Below are positions 1 through 6,739 of a stretch of 12,262 bases of DNA, in pieces (position 1 is the first letter of the stretch; each line of letters begins with the position of its first letter). The notes beneath the pieces are model-generated. The model did not search any database. It was not told the origin of the DNA and was given only the letters and a program-made list of their open reading frames with translations. The stretch comes from JBBTVO01 sp038058335 (GTDB taxonomy: Bacteria > Patescibacteriota > Microgenomatia > Levybacterales > UBA12049), in assembly GCA_038058335.1 (NCBI GenBank), contig JBBUBI010000043.1:1-12262 (forward strand), read 5' to 3'. A program made the position numbers and the translations under genes.

Positions 1-1518
1 GTAAATTCATCTGCAATAGTGGGGCTTGATCCAGTAACCGTTGAGGTAGAGGTAGATATTGCATCTCAGGGTCTTCCTTCTTATACAATAGTCGGGCTTC
101 CGGATAAGGCAGTTGAGGAATCAAGAGAACGTGTAAGATCTGCGATTAAAAATTCTGGAGCAGACTTTCCAGCCAAAAGAATAACAGTTAATCTTGCTCC
201 GGCTGATCTTCCCAAAGAAGGACCATCATATGATCTTCCCATCGCAGTCGGAATTCTTCTTGCAAACGGACAATTTGAAGAAGATATTTCAGATAGTCTT
301 TTTATGGGAGAGTTGTCGCTTGATGGAAGATTACGTCATACCAACGGCGTCTTATCTCAAGTTCTAATGGCAAAAAGCAAGAAAATGAAAAGGGTTTTTG
401 TACCTGCGGTGAACGCAAAAGAAGCCTCAATTCTTTCAGGAATTAAAATTTATCCTATCGAAACTTTGCTTGATCTGCTCAAGTTTTTTTCAAAAGAATT
501 GGAAATAAAACCAGTCGCATATAAAAACATTAATTCACTCTCAAGAGATACAACATTTGAGCAGGATATGTCTGATGTTAAGGGTCAGGAGCAGGCAAAA
601 AGAGCTTTTGAAATAGCAGCAGCAGGAGCGCATAATATTCTACTTAAAGGGCCTCCAGGATCGGGTAAGACAATGCTTGCCCGAACACTACCATCAATCT
701 TACCGAGACTTACTTTTGATGAGGCGCTTGAAGTAACAAGACTGTATAGCATTTCAGGTCTTTTAAATGGCGAGGCGATTATGATTAAAAGGCCATTTCG
801 CTCTCCTCATCACACGACTTCTCATGTGGGTCTTATCGGTGGCGGAACATATCCCAAGCCAGGTGAAATCTCCCTATCCCATCGCGGAGTTTTATTCTTA
901 GATGAATTTCCGGAATTTCCGCGTTTTGTACTCGAGGCATTAAGACAGCCTCTTGAAGACGGAGTAATTACAATTTCTCGCGCTTCAGGCAGAATTAAAT
1001 TTCCTGCAAAGTTTATGCTTGTAGCAGCGCAAAATCCATGCCCATGCGGATATTTTGGGGACAAATCAAATAAATGCAAATGCTCATACAGTCAAATTAT
1101 AAAATACCAAAAAAGAGTATCAGGACCGCTTCTCGATAGAATTGACATCCATCTTGAAATTCAGCCTGTGAGAACAGACAAGCTTACAGATACCAAACCA
1201 GTGAGAGTGCTAAATTCAAAAGAAATAAGGAAAAAAGTGCAGACGGCAAAAGATATTCAGGTAAAACGGTTCAAAAATAAAAAGATTACTTCTAATTCTG
1301 AGATGCTGACGCGTGATATTAAAGAATTTTGTGTCTTATCTGAAGAATGTCTCGAAATCCTGCGCCTTGCAGTAGCCCGTATGAGCCTCTCCGCCAGATC
1401 ATATTATAAAACTATCAAACTTGCCAGAACCATCGCGGATCTTGAGGAAGAAAAAATTATTAAACCAGTCCACATCGCAGAGGCGCTTCAGTATCGCCCG
1501 AGGCAAGAAAACGTATAA
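1..1518 (+). CDS. comM: ComM/YifB-type Mg-chelatase-like AAA+ ATPase, 5' partial
   Basis: This is an AAA+ ATPase of the ComM/YifB family. In studied bacteria ComM is a hexameric branch-migration helicase that helps integrate DNA taken up by transformation; it acts in the cytoplasm. The reading frame is open from base 1 (V-N-S-S-A-I-V-G-L-D-P), and family members normally start only a few residues before this motif, so the true start lies just outside the window. The GTG at 19 is an internal codon. The N-terminal ChlI-like S5-fold domain comes first. Walker A GPPGSGKT is encoded at 649-672 and Walker B FLDE at 895-906. A CxC...CxC cysteine cluster (codons at 1039, 1045, 1075, 1081) may bind zinc. 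GPLLDRIDIH and the C-terminal Mg_chelatase_C domain follow. The TAA stop (1516-1518) lies inside a TATAAT box for the next gene. Identification is secure; a competence role is inferred from the family. Confidence 0.95.
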   Translation, partial: VNSSAIVGLDPVTVEVEVDIASQGLPSYTIVGLPDKAVEESRERVRSAIKNSGADFPAKRITVNLAPADLPKEGPSYDLPIAVGILLANGQFEEDISDSLFMGELSLDGRLRHTNGVLSQVLMAKSKKMKRVFVPAVNAKEASILSGIKIYPIETLLDLLKFFSKELEIKPVAYKNINSLSRDTTFEQDMSDVKGQEQAKRAFEIAAAGAHNILLKGPPGSGKTMLARTLPSILPRLTFDEALEVTRLYSISGLLNGEAIMIKRPFRSPHHTTSHVGLIGGGTYPKPGEISLSHRGVLFLDEFPEFPRFVLEALRQPLEDGVITISRASGRIKFPAKFMLVAAQNPCPCGYFGDKSNKCKCSYSQIIKYQKRVSGPLLDRIDIHLEIQPVRTDKLTDTKPVRVLNSKEIRKKVQTAKDIQVKRFKNKKITSNSEMLTRDIKEFCVLSEECLEILRLAVARMSLSARSYYKTIKLARTIADLEEEKIIKPVHIAEALQYRPRQENV

Positions 1519-1519
1519 T
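1514..1519 (+). promoter_or_regulatory. Candidate -10 box for the P-type ATPase gene
   Basis: A perfect TATAAT occupies 1514-1519 and contains the comM stop codon (1516-1518). It lies 19 nt before the ATPase ATG, so the predicted start at about 1526 gives a leader of about 13 nt. There is no TG extension and no convincing -35 box, so it is weaker evidence than the other promoters here. The leader holds no Shine-Dalgarno sequence. Confidence 0.4.
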
Positions 1520-1538
1520 TTGTTAAACTAAATATTCA

Positions 1539-3908
1539 ATGGAGAATGGACTGTCCAAAGAAGAAGTAGTAAGGCTTCTTGCCGAACACGGCAGAAATGA
1601 AATAACTGTTAACAAGCGCGTCTCTCCTTTTTCTATTTTTATATCACAATTTCCTACTTTTCTAAACGGGGTTCTTTTTTTTGCTGCAGTCTTTTCATTT
1701 GCAATAAGAGATATTCCTGACGGAATATTTATATTAGCCATTCTTGTCTTAAACGGAGTCGTCGGATTTATTCAGGAATACAATGCTGAAAAATCAATTG
1801 AAAAACTCAAAAACTACGTTAAACCATTGTCTCGAGTATTGCGGGATGGAAAACAACAAGAGGTACCTACTTCAGATCTTGTACCCGGCGATATTGTAGT
1901 TCTTTCGGAAGGAGACAGAATTCCGGCGGACGGAATTCTGCTTAAACATGAAGATTTAGAAATAGATGAATCTATTCTTACCGGTGAATCGCTACCTGTG
2001 GCCAAGGAACAAAACGCCGAGGTTTTCGGAGGCACTCTTGTCATAAAAGGCAGAGGCCATTTGACAATACAAAAAACCGGGATGAAGACAAAATTCGGAC
2101 AAATCGCAGAGACCCTTTCGGGGTTATCTGCCGATCAAACTCCGCTTAACAAAAGGCTTAATGTGCTTGGAAGAGTAATTTCTCTTATCGCAATTGCCGC
2201 TGCATTTTCTATTGTTCCCATCGGCCTTCTTCAGGAAAGAGAACTCTTTCCTCTCGTACTTCTGGCGATCAGCGTCACCGTAGCAGCAGTGCCTCAAAGC
2301 CTGCCTACAGTTATTACTATTGCGCTTGCCTTAGGCACGACAAGAATGGCTAAGAAAAACGCCATTGTCAGAAAAATGCAGGCCGTTGAAACGCTTGGGT
2401 CTATCCAGATATTACTTACTGATAAAACTGGAACTCTTACCGAAAACTCAATGAGAGTTAAGAAATATTGGATGGTAAACAAAAAACATTTCACGCCTCT
2501 TCTTCGCGCATGTGTTTTTGGAAATACAGCGTTTCTTGCCCAAAAAAGCTCGAAGGATTCTTATGATGTAATAGGAGATAAGACGGATGGCGCGCTTCTT
2601 CTCTGGGCAAAAAGCCAAGTAAGCGACCTTGAAGGACTTAAGGACGGAGGGAAAATTACCGATGAATTTGTTTTTGACCCTGAGCAAAAAACAATTACTA
2701 CAGTCTGGGAGGAGCACGGTAGAAAGTATGTTTTCGTAAGAGGGGCTCCTGAGGCAATAATTGAGGAAAGTGAACTTTCAAGACACGAGAAAGGGAAAAT
2801 GACAAAACTCTATGAGGATTATGCATCAGATGGACTCAGAGTTATTGCATTTGGCATGAAACGGGAGAAGCATAAAGGAAATGTAAAGCGTGATCATCTT
2901 GAAAAAAATCTTGATTTTCTTGGATTCGTAGGAATATATGATCCTCCAAGAGATGAAGCAAGAGGCGCTGTAATGAAAGCCAGAAATGCCGGAATCATAA
3001 CCATCATGGTTACGGGTGACAATGAAAAAACTGCGCTGGCAATCGCAAAAGATGTAGGCATACTCGAGAAAGATGAGGATGTAATAACAGGCGAAGAGCT
3101 CGAAAAATTGAGCGACGATGAAGTTTCAAAAATAATCGATCGTATACGCGTGTTTGCAAGAAGTAAACCCGAAGATAAATTGCGCCTTGTTACAATTCTT
3201 AAGAAAAAAGGATATATAGTTGGCGTTACTGGAGACGGAGTAAACGACTCTCTTGCAATCAAGAGGTCTGATGTAGGAATCGCGATGGGACAGTCGGGAA
3301 CTGATGTTGCCAAAGAAGCGAGCGATATAGTTCTTGCTGATGACAACTTCTCAACTCTTGTTTCGGCGGTTGAAGAAGGAAGAATAATTTACCACAATAT
3401 TCTTAAAGCAATTACTTATCTTCTGTCGGGAAATCTATCAGAGCTAGCTTTAATTATTTTTGCAACGCTTCTTGGCCTCCCAAGCCCTCTTATTCCCACC
3501 CAAATCTTGTGGATCAATCTTATAACCGATGGCCTTCCCGCCTTAGCACTTGCATCAGACAACAAGGACCCTAATCTTATAAAGGATGGTCCGCGCGATC
3601 CAAAAGCTCCTATTCTTTCAAAAGAAAGAGGACTATTCATAGGAGTTGTAGGATTTTCCATGGCCATTACTCTTTTGTTGATCTTCTACTCAACTCTAAA
3701 AATGTCAGGCTCAGAAACTCTTGCCCGCACAATTGTATTTAATGCTTTAATATTTTTCCACATGGGACTTGCCTTTGTGGTAAGAGGAAAATCCCTTTTC
3801 AGATTCAATCCATTTCTTGTATGGGGTGTTTTAGGAATTCTGATAATTCAGGTAATAATTACCTTCACTCCTTTTCTTCAAAAAATCTTCCACTTGGGTT
3901 TTAACTAA
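1539..3908 (+). CDS. P2-like cation-transporting P-type ATPase (HAD-IC family)
   Basis: Predicted membrane pump that uses ATP to move a cation, probably Ca2+-ATPase-like. The start ATG at 1539 is the first after an in-frame stop at 1524, and the protein opens with a typical cation_ATPase_N segment (G-L-S-K-E-E). Visible parts in order are M1-M2 (about residues 30-85), the actuator motif TGES (148-151), M3-M4, the phosphorylation motif DKTGTLT with D295, the nucleotide-binding domain with RGAPE where KGAPE is usual, the hinge GDGVND (565-570), and M5-M9. Ion-site residues N632 and E635 (M5) and N660, T663 and D664 (M6) match the SERCA pattern. The M4 motif usually PEGLP reads PQSLP, with Q253 replacing the coordinating Glu. 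At 789 aa the protein stops just after M9, so the usual M10 seems absent. Family assignment is firm; the ion transported is uncertain. Confidence 0.93.
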   Translation: MENGLSKEEVVRLLAEHGRNEITVNKRVSPFSIFISQFPTFLNGVLFFAAVFSFAIRDIPDGIFILAILVLNGVVGFIQEYNAEKSIEKLKNYVKPLSRVLRDGKQQEVPTSDLVPGDIVVLSEGDRIPADGILLKHEDLEIDESILTGESLPVAKEQNAEVFGGTLVIKGRGHLTIQKTGMKTKFGQIAETLSGLSADQTPLNKRLNVLGRVISLIAIAAAFSIVPIGLLQERELFPLVLLAISVTVAAVPQSLPTVITIALALGTTRMAKKNAIVRKMQAVETLGSIQILLTDKTGTLTENSMRVKKYWMVNKKHFTPLLRACVFGNTAFLAQKSSKDSYDVIGDKTDGALLLWAKSQVSDLEGLKDGGKITDEFVFDPEQKTITTVWEEHGRKYVFVRGAPEAIIEESELSRHEKGKMTKLYEDYASDGLRVIAFGMKREKHKGNVKRDHLEKNLDFLGFVGIYDPPRDEARGAVMKARNAGIITIMVTGDNEKTALAIAKDVGILEKDEDVITGEELEKLSDDEVSKIIDRIRVFARSKPEDKLRLVTILKKKGYIVGVTGDGVNDSLAIKRSDVGIAMGQSGTDVAKEASDIVLADDNFSTLVSAVEEGRIIYHNILKAITYLLSGNLSELALIIFATLLGLPSPLIPTQILWINLITDGLPALALASDNKDPNLIKDGPRDPKAPILSKERGLFIGVVGFSMAITLLLIFYSTLKMSGSETLARTIVFNALIFFHMGLAFVVRGKSLFRFNPFLVWGVLGILIIQVIITFTPFLQKIFHLGFN

Positions 3909-3910
3909 GC

Positions 3911-3919
3911 TGGTATAAT
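3911..3919 (+). promoter_or_regulatory. Extended -10 promoter, leaderless, for the MBL-fold gene
   Basis: TGG-TATAAT, with TATAAT at 3914-3919, is followed by exactly 6 nt and then the ATG at 3926. The predicted transcription start is therefore the A of the start codon, a leaderless mRNA. It begins 3 nt after the ATPase stop. No -35 box is evident, and the TG extension may compensate. Confidence 0.75.
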
Positions 3920-3925
3920 AGTCTT

Positions 3926-4585
3926 ATGGATGGTATAAACTGGCTAGGACATGCGAGTTTCTTCTTCCAAGATCAAAACGGAAATAAAATTTATTTTGTT
4001 GACCCTTTTGAACTTGGAGAACGAAAGCTTGAGAAAGCAGATCTTATTTTTATAACCCATGCGCATTATGATCACTTCTCGCAAGGTGATATCGACAAAA
4101 TTATTAAAGATGAAAGTATAATAATTGCACCGCCTGATATTCTTGCGCTAATATCCATCGATGAAACGCGAAAGATAAAAATAGAACCAAATCAAAGTTA
4201 CGATGTAAAGAATTTTAAATTTTCTACCATTCCCGCATACAATCACAGACCCGGACGCGAAGAAAAACACCCAAGGCGTAATAACTGGGTCGGATATATT
4301 TTTGAACTCAACGGCAAGAAAGTTTATCATGCCGGAGATACTGACTTTACAGAAGAAATGAAGACATTAAAAGAATTAAATCTCGACGTAGCAATGCTTC
4401 CGATGGGAGGAAGCTTCACAATGGATGCTGATGACATGATTGAAGCCGCAAATTGGATAGGGGCAAAGATTACGATTCCAATCCACTATAAAAAGCTTCT
4501 TGGAGATGCTTATAAAGAAGCGGAAGAAAAACTTAAAAGCGGCGTCACAAATTCCAAAGTAGTTATCCTCACCGAATTCAGCTAA
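3926..4585 (+). CDS. Metallo-beta-lactamase-fold hydrolase, UlaG-like
   Basis: Predicted cytoplasmic metal-dependent hydrolase of the UlaG-like (Lactamase_B_2/B_3) branch of the metallo-beta-lactamase superfamily. The metal-binding signature HAHYDH covers residues 45-50. A HAGDTD motif at 135-140 supplies the bridging Asp138, and H187 in PIHY is a further likely ligand. The N-terminal W-L-G-H-A-S segment is typical of this branch, and the 219-aa length is normal for it. No signal peptide is seen. The start at 3926 is supported by the -10 box placed for a leaderless transcript. The gene runs head-on into the 4582-5124 gene: the two stop codons overlap in the bases CTAA (4582-4585). Members of this branch act on varied substrates (for example ascorbate-6-phosphate lactonase), so the substrate cannot be named. 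Confidence 0.9.
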   Translation: MDGINWLGHASFFFQDQNGNKIYFVDPFELGERKLEKADLIFITHAHYDHFSQGDIDKIIKDESIIIAPPDILALISIDETRKIKIEPNQSYDVKNFKFSTIPAYNHRPGREEKHPRRNNWVGYIFELNGKKVYHAGDTDFTEEMKTLKELNLDVAMLPMGGSFTMDADDMIEAANWIGAKITIPIHYKKLLGDAYKEAEEKLKSGVTNSKVVILTEFS

Positions 4586-5124
4586 TCCTGATCCGGTCTT
4601 TTAAAAACTACCGATAATCCTTCGCTCTTGTCCTCTGATATACTCTCAACCTCTGAAAATCCTAATTCTGCTGCCAGCTTACCGGTCCAAGTAGATCTTG
4701 CGGCATCTTCAGGGCATAATCCCTGCATTAGTAATTTTGAATACTGTTCGTAGTTTTCAGAGCTAAATTTATCAATGCTTGGCATCCAATATGAAGAGTA
4801 TGTGCTTATTTCATGTCCCTTGGCTAAAAAGTATTCATATGCGAAAATTATAAATTTTCTGGCAAATAAATCAGGATGTCTTCTTCCTGTTATGTATCTT
4901 CGGGTAAAGACGGTTGCCATAAAAGTGTTTTCGGAAACTTTAACATACATATGATACCCACTGAACTCCTCATCTTCTATCTCAATTGAGTTGCTCCCAA
5001 TATCGTAATGCAGAAATCTTCCTGATCCACCCATCACTACGCCACTCGAATCCGCTTGCAAATCTTTAAAAGGGATACCATGCTTCCCTTCAACGAACGG
5101 ATAGCCGGATTTAGTCTCAACCAT
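4582..5124 (-). CDS. Unknown protein, paralogue of the 5194-5802 product
   Basis: I do not recognise this 180-aa protein as a named family. It is clearly paralogous to the product of the gene at 5194-5802. Shared blocks are a PYP/GYP-x-x-x-GK-x-G start, RHPDLFAR (residues 82-89), a W-x-x-S segment, an amphipathic stretch ending G-L-x-P-E-x-A-A, TWTGK (145-149), LGF (154-156) and a C-terminal FKRPDQ. The N-terminal half reads as beta-rich and the C-terminal half as helical. There is no signal peptide or membrane segment, so it is probably cytoplasmic. The conserved aromatic, His/Asp and TWTGK positions might form a ligand or active site, which is inference only. It has its own promoter, with TATAAT 8 nt before the ATG. 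Its TAG stop overlaps the stop of the opposing hydrolase gene. The gene is confident; the function is unknown. Confidence 0.85.
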   Translation of the reverse strand: MVETKSGYPFVEGKHGIPFKDLQADSSGVVMGGSGRFLHYDIGSNSIEIEDEEFSGYHMYVKVSENTFMATVFTRRYITGRRHPDLFARKFIIFAYEYFLAKGHEISTYSSYWMPSIDKFSSENYEQYSKLLMQGLCPEDAARSTWTGKLAAELGFSEVESISEDKSEGLSVVFKRPDQD

Positions 5125-5132
5125 AGGGGAAG

Positions 5133-5161
5133 ATTATAAATCCGTGTGGGAAAAATATCAA
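5133..5161 (-). promoter_or_regulatory. TTGATA-N17-TATAAT promoter for the 180-aa unknown gene
   Basis: On the minus strand, TTGATA (5156-5161) and TATAAT (5133-5138) are separated by exactly 17 nt. The ATG at 5122-5124 follows after 8 nt, giving a predicted leader of only about 2 nt. A degenerate TAAATT (5171-5176) lies 9 nt upstream of the -35 box. It is in the same position as the intact TGATATAAT elements at 6434 and 6731. Confidence 0.72.
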
Positions 5162-5193
5162 ATCGAGGAAAATTTACAAATCAAACTCTTAAA

Positions 5194-5802
5194 CTATTCG
5201 GAGAGCGGAGTCTGACCCGGTTTTTTGAAATAGGCAATTATTTCATTACCTGCTTCTTTTAAGGCTTCTATTTCAGGAAAGCCTAGATCGAAAAGCGTCT
5301 TACCCGTCCAAGTTAATTTTGCTGCTTCTTCTGGCTGTAAACCATTCCTTCGTAATTCCCAGTATTCATCAAAGTTATCTGACCTCCAGACATCTCCCTC
5401 GCTTGCTGTCCATCTTGCCTCAAATCTTTTTACCGGATAACCTTCATTTTTAAAATGGTTTAGGGCAAAGGCCAAGAAATTTCTGGCAAAAAAATCAGGG
5501 TGCCTTTCACCTGTTTGTTTTCTTGTATAAATATCTGCACTTGCAGTCTCTCCATGAATCTCTGCCTGCATTGTAAATCCCGGTTCGTCTTCATCATATA
5601 TTTTTATCGAAGCGCTATTTCCCCTCTGAGCCATGTCTGCCATAACTTTCCTTCCGGAGCCTGTCTCAATTCTTCCTTTTCTAAAATGTGCTTCTTTTTC
5701 ATACAGATTTAAACCGTACTTACCTGGAATATATGGGTAAGGAACTAACGGACGTTTTGATTCCTGAGGTTTTGAAATTTCCCTTGACCCTTCTCCATCC
5801 AT
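5194..5802 (-). CDS. Unknown protein, paralogue of the 4582-5124 product
   Basis: This 202-aa protein belongs to the same unrecognised family as its downstream neighbour. It differs by about 20 extra N-terminal residues that are charged and proline-containing (probably disordered). Matching blocks are PYPYIPGKYG (21-30), a glycine-rich turn near 49, Y-T-R-K-x-T-G-E-RHPDFFAR (to 107), W131, S-D-N-F-D-E-Y, G-L-Q-P-E-E-A-A, TWTGK (164-168), LGF (173-175) and a C-terminal FKKPGQ. The tandem arrangement, 69 nt apart with separate promoters, points to an old gene duplication, since the two have diverged extensively outside these blocks. No export signal or membrane segment is visible. The start at 5802 is fixed by an extended -10 box ending exactly 6 nt upstream. 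No function can be named. Confidence 0.85.
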   Translation of the reverse strand: MDGEGSREISKPQESKRPLVPYPYIPGKYGLNLYEKEAHFRKGRIETGSGRKVMADMAQRGNSASIKIYDEDEPGFTMQAEIHGETASADIYTRKQTGERHPDFFARNFLAFALNHFKNEGYPVKRFEARWTASEGDVWRSDNFDEYWELRRNGLQPEEAAKLTWTGKTLFDLGFPEIEALKEAGNEIIAYFKKPGQTPLSE

Positions 5803-5808
5803 GGGGCA

Positions 5809-5817
5809 ATTATATCA
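5809..5817 (-). promoter_or_regulatory. Extended -10 leaderless promoter (TGATATAAT) for the 202-aa unknown gene
   Basis: On the minus strand TGA-TATAAT (TATAAT at 5809-5814) is followed by TGCCCC and then ATG. The 6-nt gap places the predicted start of transcription on the A of ATG. No -35 match is seen at 16-18 nt. This is one copy of the recurring promoter module in this window. Confidence 0.78.
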
Positions 5818-5828
5818 GAAGAAATATT

Positions 5829-6389
5829 TTACGGTTTTAGAAATTTACTTGCGGAAACTACGAGAAAGATGCCTACGGCATTAAGAATAAATGAGAGAAT
5901 TAGAAACTGATAGCTTTTCATTTTCCCGATTCCTAAAAGACTTACCCCTATTTCATCGGGAAGAGGCGATGCAATAACTATTGCTCCAAAGATAGGAAAC
6001 ATCCAGCTAAAATATTTAGTATGGAGAAGTTTCAATAGATGATTGCCGTGATCTATCTTTTCATAAACTTCCCGTACCTCATTTACTAACCCGTCTTTTA
6101 CAAATTTAAAAATAGTAAAATCTCCAAGGACCGCACCAAATCCTGCGATAATTCCTATCTCAAGCGGTGATAATTTTTCTGCCAAGACCAGAAGAATAAC
6201 TGCTCCCGTTGCGACTGTAAACGTAGATACAAACAATATGCCTGCAATAAAAGCTCCTAAATATCCAAAGCTTCCCAAGTTTAATAATAATGCATGAAAG
6301 CTTTCAAGTCTTGAGAGAAAAACAGCGAGAATTATAGAGAAGAAAAGTAGAGTAAGGTTTTTATATTTTAATCTATGCCAAGATTCCAT
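5829..6389 (-). CDS. Polytopic membrane protein, possibly VTT/DedA-like
   Basis: A 186-aa inner-membrane protein with about five hydrophobic segments: roughly residues 11-28, 40-70 (perhaps two helices), 74-95, 128-150 and 160-183. A G-F-G-A-V-L-G-D motif (83-90), a charged loop and a later S-P-L-P-D-E (141-146) followed by G-x-G are loosely reminiscent of DedA/VTT (SNARE-associated) proteins, where an acidic residue follows a glycine-rich helix. The match is weak, and it could be another small transporter-like family. The ATG at 6389 has a TATACT box exactly 6 nt upstream with a TTGATT -35 box 17 nt further, and a second extended -10 box beyond that. The TAA stop at 5829-5831 lies 14 nt before the next promoter. 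The gene and its membrane location are confident; the function is not. Confidence 0.8.
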   Translation of the reverse strand: MESWHRLKYKNLTLLFFSIILAVFLSRLESFHALLLNLGSFGYLGAFIAGILFVSTFTVATGAVILLVLAEKLSPLEIGIIAGFGAVLGDFTIFKFVKDGLVNEVREVYEKIDHGNHLLKLLHTKYFSWMFPIFGAIVIASPLPDEIGVSLLGIGKMKSYQFLILSFILNAVGIFLVVSASKFLKP

Positions 6390-6395
6390 TTCTTA

Positions 6396-6424
6396 AGTAT
6401 ACTTCGGAACAAATTCTCAATCAA
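6396..6424 (-). promoter_or_regulatory. TTGATT-N17-TATACT proximal promoter for the membrane protein gene
   Basis: Minus-strand TTGATT (6419-6424) and TATACT (6396-6401) are 17 nt apart. The ATG follows after 6 nt, so the transcript is predicted to be leaderless. The distal TGATATAAT element starts 9 nt upstream of the -35 box. Confidence 0.6.
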
Positions 6425-6433
6425 ATCGGGGCA

Positions 6434-6442
6434 ATTATATCA
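6434..6442 (-). promoter_or_regulatory. Distal extended -10 element TGATATAAT, not followed by ATG
   Basis: A copy of the recurrent module (TGATATAATTGCCCC on the minus strand, TATAAT at 6434-6439). Here GATTTGATT replaces the ATG. The predicted start near 6427 would give a leader of about 38 nt to the ATG at 6389. It lies 12 nt beyond the stop of the 6452-6682 gene. It may be a second promoter or a remnant. Confidence 0.55.
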
Positions 6443-6451
6443 GAAGCGATT

Positions 6452-6682
6452 TTAGTTTTGGACTGGGATAGGAGCTTGCGGTGAGGGATATGTCTTTCTG
6501 TAATAATATGCGTAAGTTTCCAGAATATGTGGATTTATTTTAAAATTTAGGTTTCCTTTTAAATAGGGATGCACTTCGTAATTAATGTCTACTCTCCTAA
6601 GCCCGCTTTTCTGAGTTTGAATCCAACCTTTAACAAAAGTGCTATCTGTTGTCCAAAGAAAAATTTCCCGTCTCTCTGACAT
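6452..6682 (-). CDS. Small unknown protein, 76 aa
   Basis: I do not recognise this small protein. Starting at the ATG 6680-6682 it is 76 aa and opens M-S-E-R-R-E-I-F-L-W. It is rich in aromatic and basic residues (Y-Y-Y-R-K near the end) and finishes with a proline-rich tail. There is no membrane segment, signal peptide or cysteine. The frame extends upstream to a TTG at 6719-6721, giving 89 aa. I reject that start because the TTG is the first part of a TTGATA -35 box 17 nt from a TATAAT (6693-6698), which would start transcription about 4 nt before the ATG. The reading frame is plausible because it fits tightly between two promoters and has its own, but a gene this short without homologues that I recognise stays provisional. 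Confidence 0.6.
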   Translation of the reverse strand: MSERREIFLWTTDSTFVKGWIQTQKSGLRRVDINYEVHPYLKGNLNFKINPHILETYAYYYRKTYPSPQAPIPVQN

Positions 6683-6692
6683 ATTAAAGTGA

Positions 6693-6721
6693 ATTATAGA
6701 GCCGAGCGGGGAAAATATCAA
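6693..6721 (-). promoter_or_regulatory. TTGATA-N17-TATAAT promoter for the 76-aa gene
   Basis: Minus-strand TTGATA (6716-6721) and TATAAT (6693-6698) with a 17-nt spacer. The ATG follows 10 nt after the -10 box, so the leader would be about 4 nt. The distal element at 6731-6739 lies 9 nt upstream of the -35 box. CCGAG and CTCGG arms flank the -35 region. Confidence 0.7.
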
Positions 6722-6730
6722 CTCGGAGCA

Positions 6731-6739
6731 ATTATATCA
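6731..6739 (-). promoter_or_regulatory. Distal extended -10 element overlapping the peptidase stop codon
   Basis: TGATATAAT on the minus strand (TATAAT at 6731-6736). Its TGA (6737-6739) is the stop codon of the peptidase E-like gene. TGCTCCGAG and then TTGATA follow it. The predicted start near 6724 would give a leader of about 42 nt to the ATG at 6682. Confidence 0.55.

Noticed and set aside
19..21. GTG as the start of the comM gene
   Set aside because: The frame is open to base 1 and the residues before it (S-S-A-I-V) match the family's N-terminus, so the gene is simply cut by the window edge.
2894..3346. 150-aa open frame on the minus strand inside the P-type ATPase gene
   Set aside because: It is an antisense shadow: Ser/Pro-rich, no recognisable motif, no promoter box at its start, and the sense strand encodes conserved ATPase motifs throughout.
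3888..3925. Frameshift hiding the M10 helix of the P-type ATPase
   Set aside because: The other two frames give no long hydrophobic segment before the next gene begins, so a simple frameshift inside the window does not restore it.
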